Below, piece by piece: positions 6,403 to 7,249 of a stretch of DNA of 7,249 bases (positions within the stretch are counted from its first letter, which is position 1; the number at the start of each line of letters is the position of its first letter). Source of the stretch: an uncultured Clostridia bacterium (GTDB taxonomy: Bacteria; Bacillota; Clostridia; Christensenellales; UBA1242); NCBI GenBank assembly GCA_947631485.1, contig CANRLJ010000043.1, positions 1 to 7,249 of the forward strand. Direction: 5' to 3'. Below the pieces are notes generated by a model that was not told the origin of the DNA, did not search any database, and worked only from the letters and a program-made list of their open reading frames with translations. The translations under genes and the position numbers were made by a program.

Positions 6403-6426
6403 CAAAACAATATTTCTATTGTTTTG
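6403..6426 (-). promoter_or_regulatory. Stem-loop at the 5' end of the pflB leader
   Basis: A perfect 10-base inverted repeat (CAAAACAATA and its complement, arms 6426-6417 and 6412-6403) closes a GAAA tetraloop. It begins about five bases after the predicted transcript start. It could protect the mRNA from 5' decay or be an operator; there is no T-run that would make it an attenuator. A second short repeat, TTGTC/GACAA (6405-6401 with 6393-6389), overlaps its 3' arm and ends at the ribosome binding site, so the two may compete. Confidence 0.5.
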
Positions 6427-6436
6427 AGTTTATTCT

Positions 6437-6464
6437 ATTATAGCAAAATTTTGATGCCTGTCAA
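6437..6464 (-). promoter_or_regulatory. Strong sigma-A promoter of pflB-pflA
   Basis: On the minus strand a perfect TTGACA (6464-6459) is followed after 16 bases by a perfect TATAAT (6442-6437). A TG one base upstream of the -10 box (6445-6444) adds an extended -10 element. The transcript start is predicted near 6430, giving a leader of about 52 bases. A 14-base palindrome overlaps the -35 box, and a 10-base palindrome of related sequence lies in the spacer. These are candidate operator sites. Confidence 0.85.
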
Positions 6465-6476
6465 AATATTTTGATG

Positions 6477-7007
6477 TCAAACTTGTTCGTTTTGAGTTTC
6501 ATTTTCAAGGTTTGGCTCTGTCTCTTTCAAAGCGTCCGCTTCTTCGCCCTCAACGGCCTGCAAATTGATGGAGGAAATAAAGTCAGATATTTCGCTCATG
6601 TCCTTTTCATCAAGGTCGATGTAGATACATCTTCCCTCAAACACGCCGTTGAGACCTCTGACCAAATTAAATGCGTGATATTCCTTGTCCACGCGAAACA
6701 TGAGTTCATCAAAAGGAAGCCCATTGACTTCAAAAAGTCCATTAAATTTCAAAGAAACAAATGTTCCATCTTTCAATTCTTCTTCAAACATCTCTTGTGT
6801 TGTCACAGCAAACGCAGGCATTGTGCGTGAATTTTCAAACAGTTGTTCGACCTGCATTTCAAGATTTTGCTGCTGTTCTTCGGACAGTTCAATGCGATTT
6901 CCGTCCACAACAAGCCCAACCTCTGTGGCATATGGCAAAACATCAACAGTTTCAAAAAATGACATAATCATAAGCGGAATCCCCATAAAAAAGAATAAAA
7001 ATTTCAT
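6477..7007 (-). CDS. Unknown exported or membrane-anchored acidic protein
   Basis: I do not recognise a family for this 176-residue protein. The N-terminus (residues 1-18, MKFLFFFMGIPLMIMSFF) is strongly hydrophobic with one early lysine. It would serve as a signal peptide or membrane anchor; no lipobox cysteine follows it. The body looks mixed alpha/beta: a glutamine- and glutamate-rich helix (42-59), a second acidic helix (69-79) and beta-like stretches VSLKFNGLFEVNG (84-96) and FEGRCIYIDLDE (123-134). The C-terminal 25 residues are acidic, low in complexity and probably disordered. The start is supported by GAGGTG five bases before the ATG, but that site lies in the arm of a perfect hairpin. 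The gene ends 12 bases before the pflB -35 box with no clear terminator between, so some read-through into pflB is possible. The ABC gene upstream points the same way. A link to pyruvate formate-lyase is not supported. Confidence 0.75.
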   Translation of the reverse strand: MKFLFFFMGIPLMIMSFFETVDVLPYATEVGLVVDGNRIELSEEQQQNLEMQVEQLFENSRTMPAFAVTTQEMFEEELKDGTFVSLKFNGLFEVNGLPFDELMFRVDKEYHAFNLVRGLNGVFEGRCIYIDLDEKDMSEISDFISSINLQAVEGEEADALKETEPNLENETQNEQV

Positions 7008-7050
7008 AAAAACACCTCTTGTTTATTTTAAGCATTTGAGGTGTTTTTAT
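7006..7050 (-). terminator. Perfect hairpin after the ABC gene that also holds the next gene's ribosome binding site
   Basis: On the minus strand a perfect 13-base inverted repeat has arms 7050-7038 and 7018-7006 (core ACACCTC/GAGGTGT) and a 19-base loop, and ends in five T. It starts 13 bases after the ABC stop codon, as an intrinsic terminator would. The 3' arm contains GAGGTG (7018-7013), the Shine-Dalgarno sequence of the downstream gene, and reaches the first two bases of its ATG (7007). The same bases may thus end transcription or hide a start site. Confidence 0.6.
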
Positions 7051-7063
7051 TCAAAATTAGGCA

Positions 7064-7249
7064 TCAGACTTTTTCAAATTGGCTGTTGTATAAGTCGGCA
7101 TAAAAGCCGTTTTGAGCAAGCAGAGTTTCATGATTTCCGCTTTCAACAATATCGCCATCTTTAAGCACAAAAATTATGTCGGCATTTTTTATTGTCGAAA
7201 GTCGGTGGGCAATGATGAAAGATGTTCTGCCCTCCATAACTTTGTCCAT
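7064..7249 (-). CDS. ABC exporter ATP-binding region, C-terminal end (partial, N-terminus off the right edge)
   Basis: The 61 residues seen are the end of the nucleotide-binding domain of an exporter-type ABC transporter, in which a membrane domain and ATPase are usually fused (MsbA/MdlB/LmrA group). The H-loop is clear in [20 protein letters not shown] (9-28), with the switch histidine at residue 15. The conserved [25 protein letters not shown] (30-54) follows. The Walker A, signature and Walker B motifs would lie beyond the window. The methionine at the edge is internal to the domain (the MDKVMEGRT region), so it is not the true start. The substrate cannot be inferred. The stop is TGA at 7066-7064, and the terminator-like hairpin 7006-7050 follows. 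Confidence 0.92.
   Translation of the reverse strand: MDKVMEGRTSFIIAHRLSTIKNADIIFVLKDGDIVESGNHETLLAQNGFYADLYNSQFEKV

Noticed and set aside
6379..6405. Nine-codon N-terminal extension of PflB from a TTG
   Set aside because: It has no ribosome binding site and lies in the leader hairpin, while AAAGGAG is correctly placed before the ATG at 6378.
6403..6426. Rex (redox repressor) operator in the pflB leader
   Set aside because: The dyad has the opposite arm order to the TTGT..ACAA Rex site and lies downstream of the transcript start; called only as a stem-loop.
6989..7035. Short upstream reading frame starting with the ATG in the loop of the 7006-7050 hairpin
   Set aside because: It has no Shine-Dalgarno sequence, is out of frame with the gene and runs into it without motif; probably chance.

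Overview
The window is AT-rich and looks like chromosomal DNA from an anaerobic, fermentative, endospore-forming member of the Firmicutes (Clostridia-like). Three things point this way. There is a yabP-yabQ pair, found only in spore-forming lineages. There is a pflB-pflA operon for oxygen-sensitive pyruvate formate-lyase. Ribosome binding sites are strong and of the AGGAG type, and promoters are near-consensus sigma-A type. The species cannot be named from this sequence. No phage, insertion sequence, CRISPR array, toxin-antitoxin module, tRNA or rRNA was seen. This is compact housekeeping sequence, and I did not find a convincing new multi-gene system.

Layout, left to right. Positions 1-339 (minus) hold the N-terminal part of a lipoprotein with an Ig-like region, running off the left edge. 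Positions 340-593 hold its promoter and a terminator for the genes to the right. Positions 594-1064 (minus) encode a ferritin-like protein that appears to have lost its metal ligands. It lies 22 bases downstream of an RluA-family pseudouridine synthase (1087-1914, minus). A 50-base divergent gap separates this from the only plus-strand block: yabP (1965), yabQ (2213) and a small DivIC-like membrane protein (2535-2774), all with overlapping ends. That block meets a CvpA-like membrane protein (2764-3414, minus) head-on, with both stop codons inside one hairpin loop. To the right come pflA (3449-4153) and pflB (4153-6378), both minus, with a TAATG overlap and a near-perfect promoter at 6437-6464. 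Next are an unknown signal-anchored protein (6477-7007, minus) and the last 61 codons of an ABC exporter ATPase (7064-7249, minus), which runs off the right edge.

How the genes work together: PflA installs the glycyl radical in PflB, which splits pyruvate into acetyl-CoA and formate. YabP and YabQ belong to spore cortex/coat assembly, and the DivIC-like protein sits where divIC sits in Bacillus. The remaining genes are unlinked in function.

The most interesting features are in the junctions. Two minus-strand hairpins of terminator type (3396-3444 and 7006-7050) overlap the start region of the next gene, so terminator and translation start share the same bases. The pseudouridine synthase promoter is so close to its ATG that a leaderless mRNA is predicted.
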